Below, piece by piece: positions 46,580-60,032 of a stretch of DNA of 64,000 bases. This DNA is from Lineus longissimus. Taxonomy: Eukaryota > Nemertea > Pilidiophora > Heteronemertea > Lineidae. Below the pieces are notes generated by a model. That model did not search any database, had not been told where the DNA came from, and was given only the letters and a program-made list of their open reading frames with translations. The position numbers and the translations under genes were made by a program. Numbering within the stretch: position 1 is the first letter of the stretch; each line of letters opens with the position of its first letter. The DNA lies in contig NC_088321.1 in NCBI RefSeq assembly GCF_910592395.1, positions 12,340,001 through 12,404,000 of the forward strand. The letters run 5' to 3'.

Positions 46580-49500
46580 ATGTGCAACGTACTAACCTTT
46601 GTATTTCTCCTTCAATCCATCGCCTGTGGAAGTACGGGAGACACATGTATCAACCACAGAGGTGAGTTGTTTGGAATTATTCAGGCCCCCATCAATAAAT
46701 TCAATTCGGCTCAGTCATTCCAGGCCGCACAAATTTGGTGATGATATCATTCTAAATCCTATATCGAATAGTAAGATGATTTCAAATGCTTAAAACAATT
46801 ATACTATTGTCAAATTAACAAAAATGCTTGCCTGTCTTAAAATCATTTCAGAGGTTGGTGCAAAGCGTTTGGCAAGCAGGTGCCCACTGCCAAATGATTG
46901 CGTCATTGGCGGGTGGTTGCCGGTCTAAAAATTTGCATTGGACACATCATCTCTTTCAAGAAAAATGATGGTAGTTATAATTCATTGGAAAGCACAGCAA
47001 TCTACTTTTTACACTCACATGTTGGAAATACACTACTTCAAGAGTCAAAACAATCTTAAACGCCTAAAAAGTCTTCCATTCAATTAAAAGGTGTCAACAT
47101 GTGCATTCTTACTCAAAACCGTGGCAACATACACACAGTACATGTATATTAAAATAATACCAATGATAGCAGCTGGGATCTCATTTTTAAGATATTGGTG
47201 CCAATTTCTACAAAAGCCCAGCAGGCTCATCTGAAATTCATAATCCGAAATTTGAGATAAAATATTAACCAGTCAGAGGAAAACTTACGAAATTTTGAAA
47301 CCAATTAGATGTCGTGTAACATTTTATTCGGTGAATGCAAAATGGCCGCAATCGGCACTGCGTTTATATGCATCAAATCATTGTAAGAAGCTAGATCAGC
47401 TCGACTTGCTGATGTCAGGTGATTATTTTACATATACCGTGATGCATTCTTGACGCAATGATTAGTAGAAAATAGGTCAAATATATTGCAATCGTTCAAA
47501 ATGATATTCCTGCTAGTCTGACTAGCTCAAAGAATCGTACCCATGTAGGGGTTAAAATTATAGTTGCAATTTAATGCAAAAGCTTGACTTAATTGAACCC
47601 CCAGTGGTCTCTTTAATGCACTTTAAATTTATCCATTCTCATTACCAGCGATTAGGGATTTTGAAACGCGGATTTCGAATTCGAGAATTTTGGACTTCGG
47701 ATTATTTCAGATGGGCCTCTGGGCTTTCGTAAATTTTAGTAAATCAAGTTGAAGCTTAAAATTGACTAAGGCAATTTAAAATGGAACAATGTTGTGTTCC
47801 TTTGCATTTCAGACACCAGTGTGTTCTTTCTTGATGGAACTGACCGGAATATAAGGTAACTGGGCCCGTGGATTCTCCATTATTTATAAACTCTCAGACT
47901 TTGGAAGCAAAACCGCTGCATCTTTGTTCCCTTTTGGTCCAATATCCAATATTGTAACACTGCTCAACAGGGGCGTAAGCTTCCAGTCTAGTGCAATACG
48001 AAGTTACACAGCCATAGAAGACCTACATTTCTTCATTTCATCGCCATTTCCGTCTGCAGTTCCAAGCCATCAGAATCAGTCGGGTATTAATCGGTCGCTC
48101 CACTCTACTTGAGGCTGTTTGTGTTTATACATTGGCTGTGGCTCCGTGTACAGACTTTGTCATTTATGGCATCGGAATTTCTCCATAGAAGTTAACGAAT
48201 GTGTCTTTAAATGCTAAACTTTTCAAGACATTTTAACTCTACGATTTCAAACTCCTCCAGTGTGAAATACGGTGCAAATTACGCCAAGTCAACTTTCTTT
48301 GGTGAGGTTCTCTCATTTAATGAATGTGATCATGAGGTTAAGCTGAACATTGATCTTCAGAAAAACGATGTCGTTTCGTTTGCTCTCTACTTTCGGCGGC
48401 GTTACCATGACAGTCGAGGTAAAATGCTATTTTCGACTGCTGGAAAACACTTTGACCTTTTTGTAAGAAGCGCTGATGCTATAGAGTTATCATGTAATAA
48501 CCGACCTCATGAGACTTGTGTGCAAGTTACACTATCTGAAAAGGCAGTCAGTGTGCGTGTTTGGTATTTTCTTGTTGTAACCGTGGACATGATAAGAAAT
48601 ATGCATCAGATTTACCTCGACGGGGTTAAACTGAATGCTACGATGATACGAAGACGTGCTCTTATCATACCGGGTCGCTATTATTTTCTTGGTCGCCATT
48701 TACCATTTCCAACACCACCCTGCAATTCATTGGCGTTTCTCGGAGCCATGTCGAACTTAATGATTTATCCATGCTTGTTGAATCAACGGGATGTTCAAAG
48801 TATTTATGAGAGTGGTAAGTTTGAAGTTTTTCCAACCGTGTGTAATCCATTAAAATGCTTAAGTCCATAGTCGTCGACGTCTTCGGCGCTGGAGCTCAAA
48901 CACGTTTGCCCAATACAAGTTCAGTCAGTTAACTTGGTTATAACTTTAGCTCGGCGTTAATATACTTATGTTCACTTAGCTTAACTGGAGAAGGTTAAGA
49001 GTTAGGGACTGCATGTTTATTTATTTGAACTATCACACCCGGTTTCTCTTTTCATTGATCAGTTGTTTAAGACAAGTTTAACCAACTATAACGTGGCGTC
49101 AACTCCTCAAACCCGTCTTAAGAAAACGTAAAGTGAAGGTGTTGGAGACTTCCGTTGGAAAACCACAGGCATGCCAGGACCTAATAGATCATTTCGCAAC
49201 CCAACAGTAATGTTAGTGTTCGGCTTTGTCATTCAGTCCTCAGCATTGTAAATACTAGTATAGGATACCTGGGACAGGCCGTATTTTGTTACTGGATATT
49301 TCCCATCCATTCCTGGCACAACGCACAACAATAACCAGTATATAGAATTCGCATTGATACAAGAATGAAGATTTTCTGGCCGAAAATGACAAAATTCAAT
49401 TCATTCCGCCGAATCAACTGTATAACGTTCTTATTTCACTTTGTCATTCCAGTTAAATATGAGAGTAAGTATGGCACGCATTCTGAAAATGATTCTTAAA

Positions 49501-50281
49501 GGGATTTTATCCGAACATTCTGACTGCGAATGTTGTCTCTTAACAGACTTGGATTAATTTCAATTTTAATCAGAACACTCAGTCTAGCCCGAATGTAAAA
49601 TCGAAAGTTAAGACAAGATTCTAATATCACAAGATCTCAATTTAATGTCAGGTTCAGTCTTGTGTAATGTACACGTCAGCTGACATATTAAAACTTTAAC
49701 AAATAGCAGTAATCTTGCAAGAATTGTTTGACGAATGTACATGCGCATGGACCAAAAACTGAATAAATCTATGGCTATGAATATTATAGGAATTTTTGTG
49801 TTGACCCTGCATGCGCAGTTTGGTGTATCGACCCTGAATCGTTTTGGTTGGTACAAGTATGAGAGCCTGAAAAAGCTGACAAAGTCATATTCCAATATTT
49901 AGTTTAAGGTGTTTCAGAGTTATAGAAGTTGTTCCTTGCTGTCGGGTATGTCGGTATTGACGTCTCCTCACACACCACTCGGGTGAGTGGTCAGTATGTC
50001 AGTTTGACATTTTGACATTCATTTTACCTCGATCTACCCTCCCGTTGTTTGCAATAAAGAAATTAACATTAAACCCTTGTTGTATAGAAAACCGACTGAT
50101 GTTTATGAAGGAAGACGGCGACTCTGACTCCATTGACGAAATATCTTATAACAGAGGACCTGTCCGTTCAAAGATACAATGCAGCTTGTACTGTTATGAC
50201 CAGAACACAGGCAATGAGACCTGTAAAGCCTTTAGCTTTAATATCAACACAAACTGTTGTGAAATTTTACAAGATATGTAA
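46580..50281 (+). CDS. Gene 7: secreted LamG-like / PAN-like protein, divergent LamG core, 290 aa
   Basis: Exons are 46580-46661, 47813-47855, 48261-48814 and 50088-50281; phases agree. The signal peptide is MCNVLTFVFLLQSIACGS. The first 45 or so residues of exon 3 match the other copies, but the next stretch does not: RRRYHDSRGKMLFSTAGKHF, then DLFVRSADAIELSCNN, replaces the SIIWISGRRFDVYV type. The strand VRVWYFLVVTVD returns to consensus. The C-terminal part is again distinct (IIPGRYYFLGRHLPFPTPPC) before LGAMSNLMIYPCLLNQRDV. One extra codon is present. The PAN-like exon is standard (MFMKEDG, NTGNETC). Intron 3 carries private sequence shared only with gene 9. It looks intact. Confidence 0.7.
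47200..47739. repeat. Foldback inverted repeat in intron 1 (gene 7)
   Basis: Same foldback element, more eroded. Part of the right arm is deleted (TTGGACTTCGGATTATTTCAG), giving a shorter total length. Confidence 0.5.
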
Positions 50282-52709
50282 AAAATAATTTCAGAAAAGC
50301 AAGGGATACAACGTTACAACTTTGTTCCATAGAGGAGGATTCGACTAATTGTGGTAAATTTTATTGGATTCTTCGTGAGAATAATTGAACACCAGGAGAA
50401 TATTATGTTTATAGCAGCGTGCTTGTGCAATTTACGGATCATAGTTACATGATAGCTGTTTCGAGATTTCTATTTCGAGATTAAGAAATGACAAAAGACT
50501 TGGACAAAATCTATCGATTGCAACGAAGTTTAACAAACACACGCAGATATCAAGTTTACGCATCTTGGCGTTGTCCAAGTCATTTATTGATATCATAGTT
50601 TTGGATCTATATATGTTGATGTATTTCCGTACTGAAATATGAACAGGGGTATATCCAGTGGGCCCTCAAATACACACACTAGTGCAGAGTGCATAGACGC
50701 TGTACGAGATGTTCTATAAAGCAATTAGTGTATTGCTGACTTGCTAAGGAACTAGATGGCGAACCCTAACATTTACAAGAAAAACCTCGCAAAAGCATTT
50801 GGATGAAGCAACACCCAAATTTATTCGGAAGGATGAATTTTATCTTAGGAAAAATCCTTGACCAGATTTCTGTGTAAATATAAATATGTCTTTGCAAAAT
50901 CCGATCTCCACATCAGTTTTAAATCCGAATCCTCCTCAACCACAGTGGACAGCGGTATACCATTAACATGACTGTATTTACCATAAACAACATTTCCTGA
51001 AGCAGACGATGTGTGTTTCAAACTGACCGTCTCCTCAGGCCGTGTTCCAAATAACAACGTCCAAGATACGCATAAACCAAATTTGGGGGTAAACGCATTA
51101 ACAATGAGGGAAGTGGGATAATTCTCTCACTTCTAGTAGGTAAAACTATGGTGAAGTTTATTTTTATCTACCATATTCGCATGCCTTATCAAAGCCCTAA
51201 CTTTACTTTCAAAATTATCGGATTTCCATCAAATCATACATAATTGGAAATTGATAGATTTCGAAACTCTTTATCTTTTTGCTTCCAACTCAATCAATAC
51301 GAACAATGGTTTCATTGATACGACCATGCGTGAATACAGTTAATGAGTTTTGAACTATTTCACTGCGTGTTTTATCCGTGTTCAAGAAAGCTCCTTCTCT
51401 CGTGTACCATCCTTTGTTTTATGTTCAAAGTAAGAGTAGAGCAGGCCAACATGTCGTACAACAACGGCTCGTTTGCAAGTGTCACATCAACTCTGGTACT
51501 GGTCATGGCCACCTTAGCTCTTTCGTCGATACCGATTAACCGAGGCCGCAACTTCGACCGGCGGCCCTCTTACTGTTGTGACAGGGGAGTAGATCTTTAA
51601 TTATGGAGGCATCTTCTTCTGCGCTGCTCCAAAATAATTGAAAATACCGGAAAGTGGCAGCATCTTGGCCTTCGGGAAAAAGATTGGAACTACCTACTTT
51701 GATCACGACATCAATTATACCATCGATTCGATAATAAATGATCATTATATTCGTCAAACTTTTTGTTTGAAGAGGCAATTTCTCCGCGGTGGTTTGACGA
51801 ATGTTCGTGCAAGAGATATCAATGTGTTGCTAGCGATGTCCAGTTGTGTCTTTAAAATAGATAAGTGAACATTAGCGTTGCAGCAGTGTACAATAATCAC
51901 ATACATGCCTAAATCAAAGGGGTAATGAAATTGTCACCTATAATATGTACAATGATGTACACAAATTGAAAGTGTATATTGGGATTAAAGCTAATATATA
52001 ACTTCGACACAATGCAAGAACATAACTACACAATGTATCCGTTATACCCTTTGTGTAGTGTGTACAAGTGGAGTGTCAGCCTTGGTAGTCTGGTGGTAGT
52101 TGTCTGTGAGGTCGTTTATAGACGCTTTTTTATTCTCAGGCTGTTTTAACGATAAACATTACAGCACTAAATATTTTCTATCGTTTTGTTTTGAAGAATG
52201 AAGTGTTTTTCTTTACGACTAACAGCTGTCCTCTTACGGCAAGTGTATGCATGCCTTTTCAGCTGCAATCACTACCGGACTCCAGAAACATTGCCTAGTT
52301 TACCCAAAGCAAGATTGTTGAAACAGATGTTGACTAAATCTCATGCCCAGAAAACGCAATAGCGAGATCTTTTTATAAGCGTTTCGTGATAGGTTTTACA
52401 AAGAGCATTCATCAGACACCATATTGCAACACAGTTCCGACATGCGCGTGCAAAGGCAGACGGTCTTCGAAGTTCTGATCAAATTCGTATGATTATCTCT
52501 TAGTCAAGATTGAAAAAGAATCTTTCAAGAATCGAGTAACGAATGTACATTGAAAATTCGAAGAATACAGCACAGATACAGCTATACTTGATAACTCTGT
52601 AACATTCATTCGAACTTTTGAACCAGGAAGAAAAAACCCATTGTATTGGGATTGGTATTGTATTGTTACCCCACTCCGATCCAGTGTGAGTTAGGCTTTC
52701 AGTTCGACT
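50282..52709. other. Spacer 7/8 (no confident gene)
   Basis: Near-identical to spacer 0/1 (1068-3491). One difference opens an ORF: the codon after ATGTCG is TAC here (51451 region) where other units have TAA. The open frame then encodes a hydrophobic stretch (TLVLVMATLALSS). This is probably incidental. Confidence 0.65.
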
Positions 52710-55700
52710 ATGCTCCGCCTACTTACCGTTATACATGTATTATTCCTTCAATCCATCGTCTGTAGAAGTACTGGAGACACATGTATCAACCACAGAGGTG
52801 AGTTGTTTGGAATTATTCAGGTCCCCGTTAATGAAATCAATTCAGCCCAGTCATTCCAGGGCGCACAAATTAGGCGATTACATCATTCTAAATCCTATAT
52901 CGGATAGTACGATGAATTCAAATGCTTAAAACAATTATACTTTTGCCGTATTAACAAAGTGCGTTAGGGTTGCTTGCCTTTCTCGAATCATTTCATAGCT
53001 TGGAGCAAAGCGTTTGGCCAGCAGGTGCCCACTGCCAAATGATTGCGTCATTTGCCGGTGGTTGCCGTTCTAAAATTCGCATTGGACACATCGCCTCTTT
53101 CAAGAAAACTGATGGTACAGTTGTAGTTATAATTCATTGGAAAGCACAGCAATCAACTTTTCACATGCAACATATCATATTGCTTGAGTGGAGTTACTGA
53201 GCGCCTCAGGAAGGACCGGCCTATGGGTGAAACACTCACATGCTGGGTATGCACTCGTTCACGAGCCACGACAGTCTTTAGCGCCCAAAAGGGCTTCCAG
53301 TCTATTAAAAGGTTCAACATGAGCATTCATATCTCACCCCTTTTATGGCTGCGAAAGGCATACTTGTTTAGGCTCTACGCAGTAGTAGAACTCGGGTATT
53401 GTCTGGCTTGGGATCTTATTGGTGAGTGGATCCAATACACACTATATATCTGAATGATACCAATGGCAGCAGCTTGGATCGCAATTTCAAGATATTGGTG
53501 CTAATTTCTACGAAAGCCCAAAAGGCTCATCTGAAATTCGAAATCCGAAATTTGAGATGCAATATTAACCAATCAGAGGGAAACTTTCAACATTTCAAAA
53601 CCAATTAGATGTCGTGAAACATTTTATTCGGTGAATGCAAAATGGCCGCAATCGGCACTGCGTTTATATGCATCATATCATTGTAAGAAACTAGATCAGC
53701 TCGACTTGCTGATGTCAGGTGATTATTTTACATATACCGTGATGCATTCTTGACGCAATGATTAGTAGAAAATAGGTCAAATATATTGCATTCTTTCAAA
53801 ATGATATTCTTGTTAGTCTGACTAGCTCAAAGAATCCTGCCCATGTCGGGTTATGGCTGCAAGTTAACAAAAAAAAGCTTGACTTAATTGAACCACCAGT
53901 TGTCTCTAAATTCACTTTGAAATTTCTCCATTGTCATAACTCAATGTTACACTTGATCTAATTTGCTAAAAGTTTCCAAGCGATTAGGGATTTGGAATTT
54001 CGGGTTTCAGATTCGAGAATTTCGGACTTCGGATTTCGAATTTCAGATGGGCCTCTGAGCTTTCGTAAATTTTAGTAAATCAAGTTAAAGTAATAAAATT
54101 GACTGAGGCGATTTAAATGGAACAATGTTGTGTTCCTTTTCAGACACCAGTGTGTTCTTTCTTAATGGAACTGACAGGAATATAAGGTAACTGCGTCTGT
54201 GGATTCTACATTATTCATAAACTTTGGAAGCAAAACCACTGCATCTTTGTTCCCTTTTATTCCTGCATCCAATATTGTAACACTGCTCAAGAGGGGAGCT
54301 AGCTTCCAGTCTACCGCAATACGATGCTACACAGCCATAGAAGACCTACAGTTTGCTTCTTTTCATCGCCATTTCCGTCTGCAGTTCCAAGCCATCAGAA
54401 TCAGTCGGGTATCAATCGGTTGCTCCACTCTACTTGTGGCTGTTTATGTTTATACTTTGGCTGTGGCTCCGTGTACAGACTTTGTCATTTATGGCATCGG
54501 AATTTCTCCATAGAAGTTAACGACTGTGTCTTTAAATGCAAAACTTTTCAAGACATTTTAACTCTACGATTTCAAAATCCCCCAGTGTGAAATACGGTGC
54601 AAATTACGCCAAGTCAACTTATTTTGGTGAGGTTCTCTCATTTAATGGATGTGATCATGATGTTAAGCTGAACATTGATACTCAGAAAAACGATGTCGTT
54701 TCGTTTGCTCTCTACTTTCGGCAGCGTCACCATAACAGACGATGTGAATCAATAATTTGGATTTCTGGAAGACGCTTTGACGTTTACGTCAATAGCCATC
54801 ATGGTATACATGTAATGTGTAATAACCGACATAAGAATTGGGCGCGAAGAACTAAAACTGGAGAGGCAATCAAGGCGCGTGTTTGGTATTTTCTTGTTGT
54901 TACGGTAGACATAGTAAGAAATGTCCATACGATTTACCTCGACGGAGTAAAACTGAATGCTAGGACGCAACTAAAATCTTTCGAATTCAGTTCAGGTCGC
55001 TTTCATTTTCTTGGTCGTCGTTTACCCATCCGAGGAGGACGCTGCACTTCACATTATTTTATCGGTGCTATGTCCAACCTGAGGATTTTTCCATGTCTGT
55101 TGAATCAATGGGAGGTTCTAAGTATTTATGAGAGCGGTAAGTTAGAAGCTTTTCCAACCATGAATAATCCATGGAAAAGGCTTAAGTCCAAAGAGTCGTC
55201 AACGTCTTCGGCGCTGGAGCTCAAAAACATTTGTACAAAACAAATTAAGTCAGTTAAAGTCCGTGGTATTAACTTTAGCTCGGCGTAAATATGGTTAAGA
55301 TCGCTAAGCTTAACTGAAGCAGATTAAGAGTGAGTGCCTTCGTTTTCACCTATTTGAACTATCACACCCGGATTCTGTTTTCATTGATCAGTTGTCTAAG
55401 ACATGTTTAACCAACTATAACGTGGCGTCAACTCCTCCAACACGTTTAATGCAAACGTAAAGTGAACGTGTTGGTGACGTCTGTTGGAAAACCACAGGCA
55501 TGCCAGGCCCTAATAGATAATTTCGAAACCCAACAGTAATGTTAGTGTTCAGCTTTGTCATTTAGTCCTCAACATTGCAAATACCAGTATAGGATACATT
55601 GGACAGGCCGTATTTTGTTACTGGATATTTCCAATCCATTCTTGGCACAACGCACAACAATAACCAGTATATAGAATTCACACTTATACAACAATGAAGA

Positions 55701-56433
55701 TTTTCACAAATGCATACTTACGAAATATAATTCGTTACCATGCTAACAACTTATGAACGTTGAAACTGATCCCAACCTGAAACTGCGGCAATAAAGACCT
55801 TGAACATGGCAGCACGTTCTCAGTTCCGTGTGGCACGGCTTTGTGATACAGTCATTCAGTCACAGCCAATCAGATTGTGGGTATTTTTACATATCACTCG
55901 CCGAATCCTCATTTCCCATTGTCATTACAGTTAAATATGAGAGTAAGTATGGCACGCATTCTCAAAAACTCTTTTAAAGGGATTTTATCCAAACATTCTG
56001 ACTGCGAATGTTGTCTCTTTAAAACGGACTGGTTTCAGACCTACAATTTTAGTTTGAGGTACTTCAGAGTTATAGAAGTTGTTCCTTGCTGTCGAGTATG
56101 TCGGTATTGACGTCTCCTCACACACCACTCGGGTGGAGTGGTCAGTATGTCAGTTTGACATTTTGACATTCATTTTACGTCGATCTACCCTCCCGTTGTT
56201 TGGTATAAAAAAAATTAACTTTAAACTCTTGTTGTATAGAAAACCGACTGATGTTCATAAAGGAAGACAGCGACTCTGACTCCATTGACGAAATATCTTA
56301 TAAAAGAGGACCTGTCCGTTCAAAGATACAATGCAGCTTGTACTGTTATGACAAGAACACACGCAATGAGACCTGTAAAGCCTTTAGCTTTAATATCAAC
56401 ACAAACTGTTGTGATATTTTACATAATATGTAA
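52710..56433 (+). CDS. Gene 8: secreted LamG-like / PAN-like protein, 291 aa
   Basis: Exons are 52710-52797, 54144-54186, 54586-55136 and 56240-56433. Near-identical to gene 2 throughout, with a few substitutions: Phe in the signal peptide (HVLFLQSIVC), Asp for Glu in CDHDVKL, Thr for Leu in NIDTQKN, and Lys for Asn in ISYKRGPV. The PAN-like exon has the standard NTRNETC rather than gene 2's NTCNETC. Intron 3 contains about 600 bp that gene 2 has lost. As in gene 2, intron 3 is open for about 50 codons past the donor. It looks intact. Confidence 0.72.
53501..54075. repeat. Foldback inverted repeat in intron 1 (gene 8)
   Basis: Same foldback element; nearly identical to the gene 2 copy. Confidence 0.55.
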
Positions 56434-59400
56434 AAAATAATTTCAGAAAAGCAAGGGATACAACGTTACAACTTTGTTCCATAGAGGAGGATTCGACCTA
56501 TTGTGTTCAATTTCATTGGATTCTTCGTGAGAATAATTGAACATCAGGAGAATATTATGTTGATAGCAGCATGCTTGTGCAATTTACAGATCATAGTTCC
56601 ATGATAGATATTTGGAGATTTCTATTTCGAGATTAAGAAATGACAAAAGACTTGGACAAAATTTATCGATTGCAACGAAGTTTAACAAACACGTGCAGAT
56701 ATCAAGTTTACGCATTTTGGCGTTGTCCAAGTCATTTATTGATATTATAGGTTTGAATCTATTAACCTGTGTGTATTTCCGTATTGACATATGAACATGG
56801 GTATGTCCAGTGGGACCTCAAATACACACACTCGTGCACAGTGCAAAATGTTGTACGAGATGTTCTATAAACCAAATAGTGTATTGCTGACCTGCTAGGG
56901 AACAAAATTGCGAACCAGAACATATACAAAAAGAACTTCGCAAAATCATTTAAATGAGGCAACTCCCGAGTTTATTCGGAAGGATGACCAGATTTCTGTT
57001 TAAATATAAATATGTCTTTGCAAAATCCGATATCCAGTTCGGTTGCAAATCCAAATCCCCCGCAACCACAGTGGACAGCGGTACACCATTAACATGACCG
57101 TAATTACCATAAACAACATTTCCTGTGGTTTATGTTATGTTGATGCCTGTTGATTGATTATGGGGCGGAACCCATGCTTAGTAGTGCATGGCCAAACAGT
57201 TAGCACAGCATTACTGTGCTCACATGGCTTAGAGGAGACAAGACAGAATATATTTACGAAAATTAACAGGCGACTAGAACGGAAATCGACGTACATTGAA
57301 CCATAACCACCATTCTAATGACAGATTGGTTCTCATTTTTCAGAGTGCAACTTGATCATCTAGTTGACAATTCAGGTAGAAATAACATTATTTTCCAAAG
57401 AAAAAACCGTTCAAACGGATTTTCTATTTTTGTTGTGGTCGGTGGTTAATGGAGTGCACCGAGTCGTTTTTAATGGCCATACGTGTTGCATTTATCGTCA
57501 TATGTACCTAATCTCTCACGAATCGTGGACATGTTTGATAACTACATTCCTCCGATTATCAAAGAGGGCCTTATTGTACTCTGGATACTGTAATATTCAA
57601 GCTTTTCAAAGAGAGAGTTTATCAGATCATTGCAACTTGTTCGGAATCCCAGGCATGCCAAATCTGTTCGCGGGCATATCATCCCAATTACAGGTTTAAA
57701 ATATTGTCTCAATCAATTAGAAGTACGAAAAACTTACCATCAAGTGTCCAAAAATTTTAAATCAAGTGTCAAAAAGTTCCAATTGGCCGTACCCGCATAT
57801 AAACGCTGAAATGTGGTCACGTTAATGGTGTACCGTTGTCCACTGTGACACTGTGAACGAGACTATACAAAGGATGTTGTCTAATGATAGTTTTTTAGCG
57901 GTTTTATAAAAGCGATATATAGATCGGACACGTCACACCTCAATAAGACGCTGGTACTGCCAAATATACATGAATGTGACCCGTTCCAGCAAAACCAGTC
58001 GAATGTCGCTCTGAGCTTGGTAGGTTGAGACGGACTGTGTGTTCATTTCACTATTGTCTGCCTTTTGTGAAGTCTGACGACATCAATTTCTTCTATTATC
58101 TCCTGGTGTCACATGGGCTCATCTTATGTGTGACATGCTACTGGTTTTGCTAGAACGGGTCACATATATGATGATGTGTATGAAAACAAGTTCTTTTTCA
58201 GAAATGCATGCTTTCCTTTTAATCGCAGAAGGATAGTTCCATTTGACTTACTTTAAGACATAATATTCAACGCTATACAGGCAACGTCAAGCCAATCACA
58301 AAGCAATGTATCAAATTAGAATAAACAGCTTAAATCTGATTAATGGCTTGTAAAATAAAATACTTAAAAATAGTAATTGTCATTGACATACACTGACTGC
58401 AAGCGAAGCTTAGCTCAAATTTATTAGTAATTTTGTCTTAACCAAACATGGACTAGTGCAGGAGAGTGTGAGAAGCAAGGATTTAAGGCAGAACATAAGA
58501 CATTCAAAATAGTGTACAGTACATATTGGAAATTGATAGATTTTGAAACTTGTTATCTTTTTGCTTCCAACTCAATCAATACGAACATGGGTTTCATTGA
58601 TACGGCGATGCGAGAATACAGTTAATGAATTTTGAAATATTTCACTGGGTGTTTTATCCGTGTTCCGAAAAGCTCTCTCTCTCTGTCGTTGCACTATCCT
58701 TTGTTTTATGTTCAAAGTATGAGTAGAGTAGGCCGACATGTCGTAAAACAACGGCTCGTTTGCAAGTGTCACATCAACTCTGGTACTGGTCATGGCCACC
58801 TTAGCTCTTTCGTCGTTTTACCGAGGCCGCAACTTCGCCCTCTTACCAAGCTTACGGTTGCGAAAAATGAGTATGTCGTTAATTATGGACACGCTTTCTT
58901 TCGCTACATCAGCTCCAAAGAAATGTGTTACCAGCCTCAGGCGTAATACCGGAAAGTGGCGGCATGTTGGTCTTCGGGAAAAGGATTGGAACTACCTACT
59001 TTGGTCACTACTTGAATTATACTATTGATTGCTTTATAAATGATCATTATATTCGTCAAGCTCTCTGTTTGTAGAGGCAACTTCTCAACGTCATCATAAC
59101 GAATGTTCCTACAAGAGGTATCCATGTGTTGCAAGCGGTGTCTAGTTGTGTCTAGTAAAATGATCAGTGAAAATTAGTGTCAACAAACATTTGTTTTCGC
59201 ACTTTTGAAAATCGGACATCGAAGCAGGTTGCAGCTGTCTACAATGCTCATGTACATGCCTAAATCAAATTGGTAATAACATTGTCACCTGTGGCAAGAA
59301 TTGAAGTTTGCTGTGCGGTTTTGGTGAACGGGATAAATCATGTACAATGATGTATACAAATAGAAAGTGTCTCTTTGGATTAAGGCTAAAGATATATCTT

Positions 59401-60032
59401 CGACACAATTAAAGAACATAACTGCACAATGTATCCGTTATACGCATTGTTTAGTGTGTGCAAGTGGAGTGCCAGCCTTGATAGTCGGGCGATAGTTGTA
59501 TGTGAGGCCACTTATAGACCGTTTTCATTCTTATGCTGTTTTAACGTCACAAAACATTTGCTATCGTTACGTTTTGAGGATGAAGAGTGTTTTTCTCCGA
59601 CTAAGACTAACTGCTGTCCTCTTACGGCAATTGTCTGCATGCCTTTTCAGCTGCAATCAATACCGGACTACCAGAAATGTTGTCTATTTTACACCGTATT
59701 TTGTATCAAAAAACGTGTATGACACATTATATTTGAGGTGCAAATGACGTAAATGTCCTCTTCCGACAGATAACATGAACATTTTGGATTTTCGTAATAA
59801 ACAAATTATTTCTTAGGATCATTTTGAACCGGCCTATCCTCCATATCTAACACAATAACTGGATTAAAGGATCCCTCGCCACAGAACGCAGGCAGCTATG
59901 ATGAATAGGGATAACTCTGTATAACATTCATTCCAACTTTTGAACCAAATAGAAATAAGTACATTGTATTGGGATTGGTAGTGTATTGTGAGCCGACTCC
60001 GATCAAGTGTGAGTTAGGCGTTCATTTCGACG
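56434..60032. other. Spacer 8/9 (no confident gene)
   Basis: Near-identical to spacer 2/3: microexon-like block, 190-bp MITE (57975-58164), middle part, and Cys-rich ORF (59429-59722) followed by AATAAA. Compared with spacer 2/3 it keeps about 20 bp around AACAACGGCTCG that the latter has lost. Confidence 0.65.
57975..58164. mobile_element. 190-bp MITE (spacer 8/9 copy)
   Basis: Same element, same site and length as in spacer 2/3, with GGGTCACA at its right end. Confidence 0.75.

Noticed and set aside
51343-51600. 85-codon ORF with a hydrophobic stretch in spacer 7/8
   Set aside because: It exists because TAA changed to TAC in this copy only; the near-identical spacer 0/1 has the stop.
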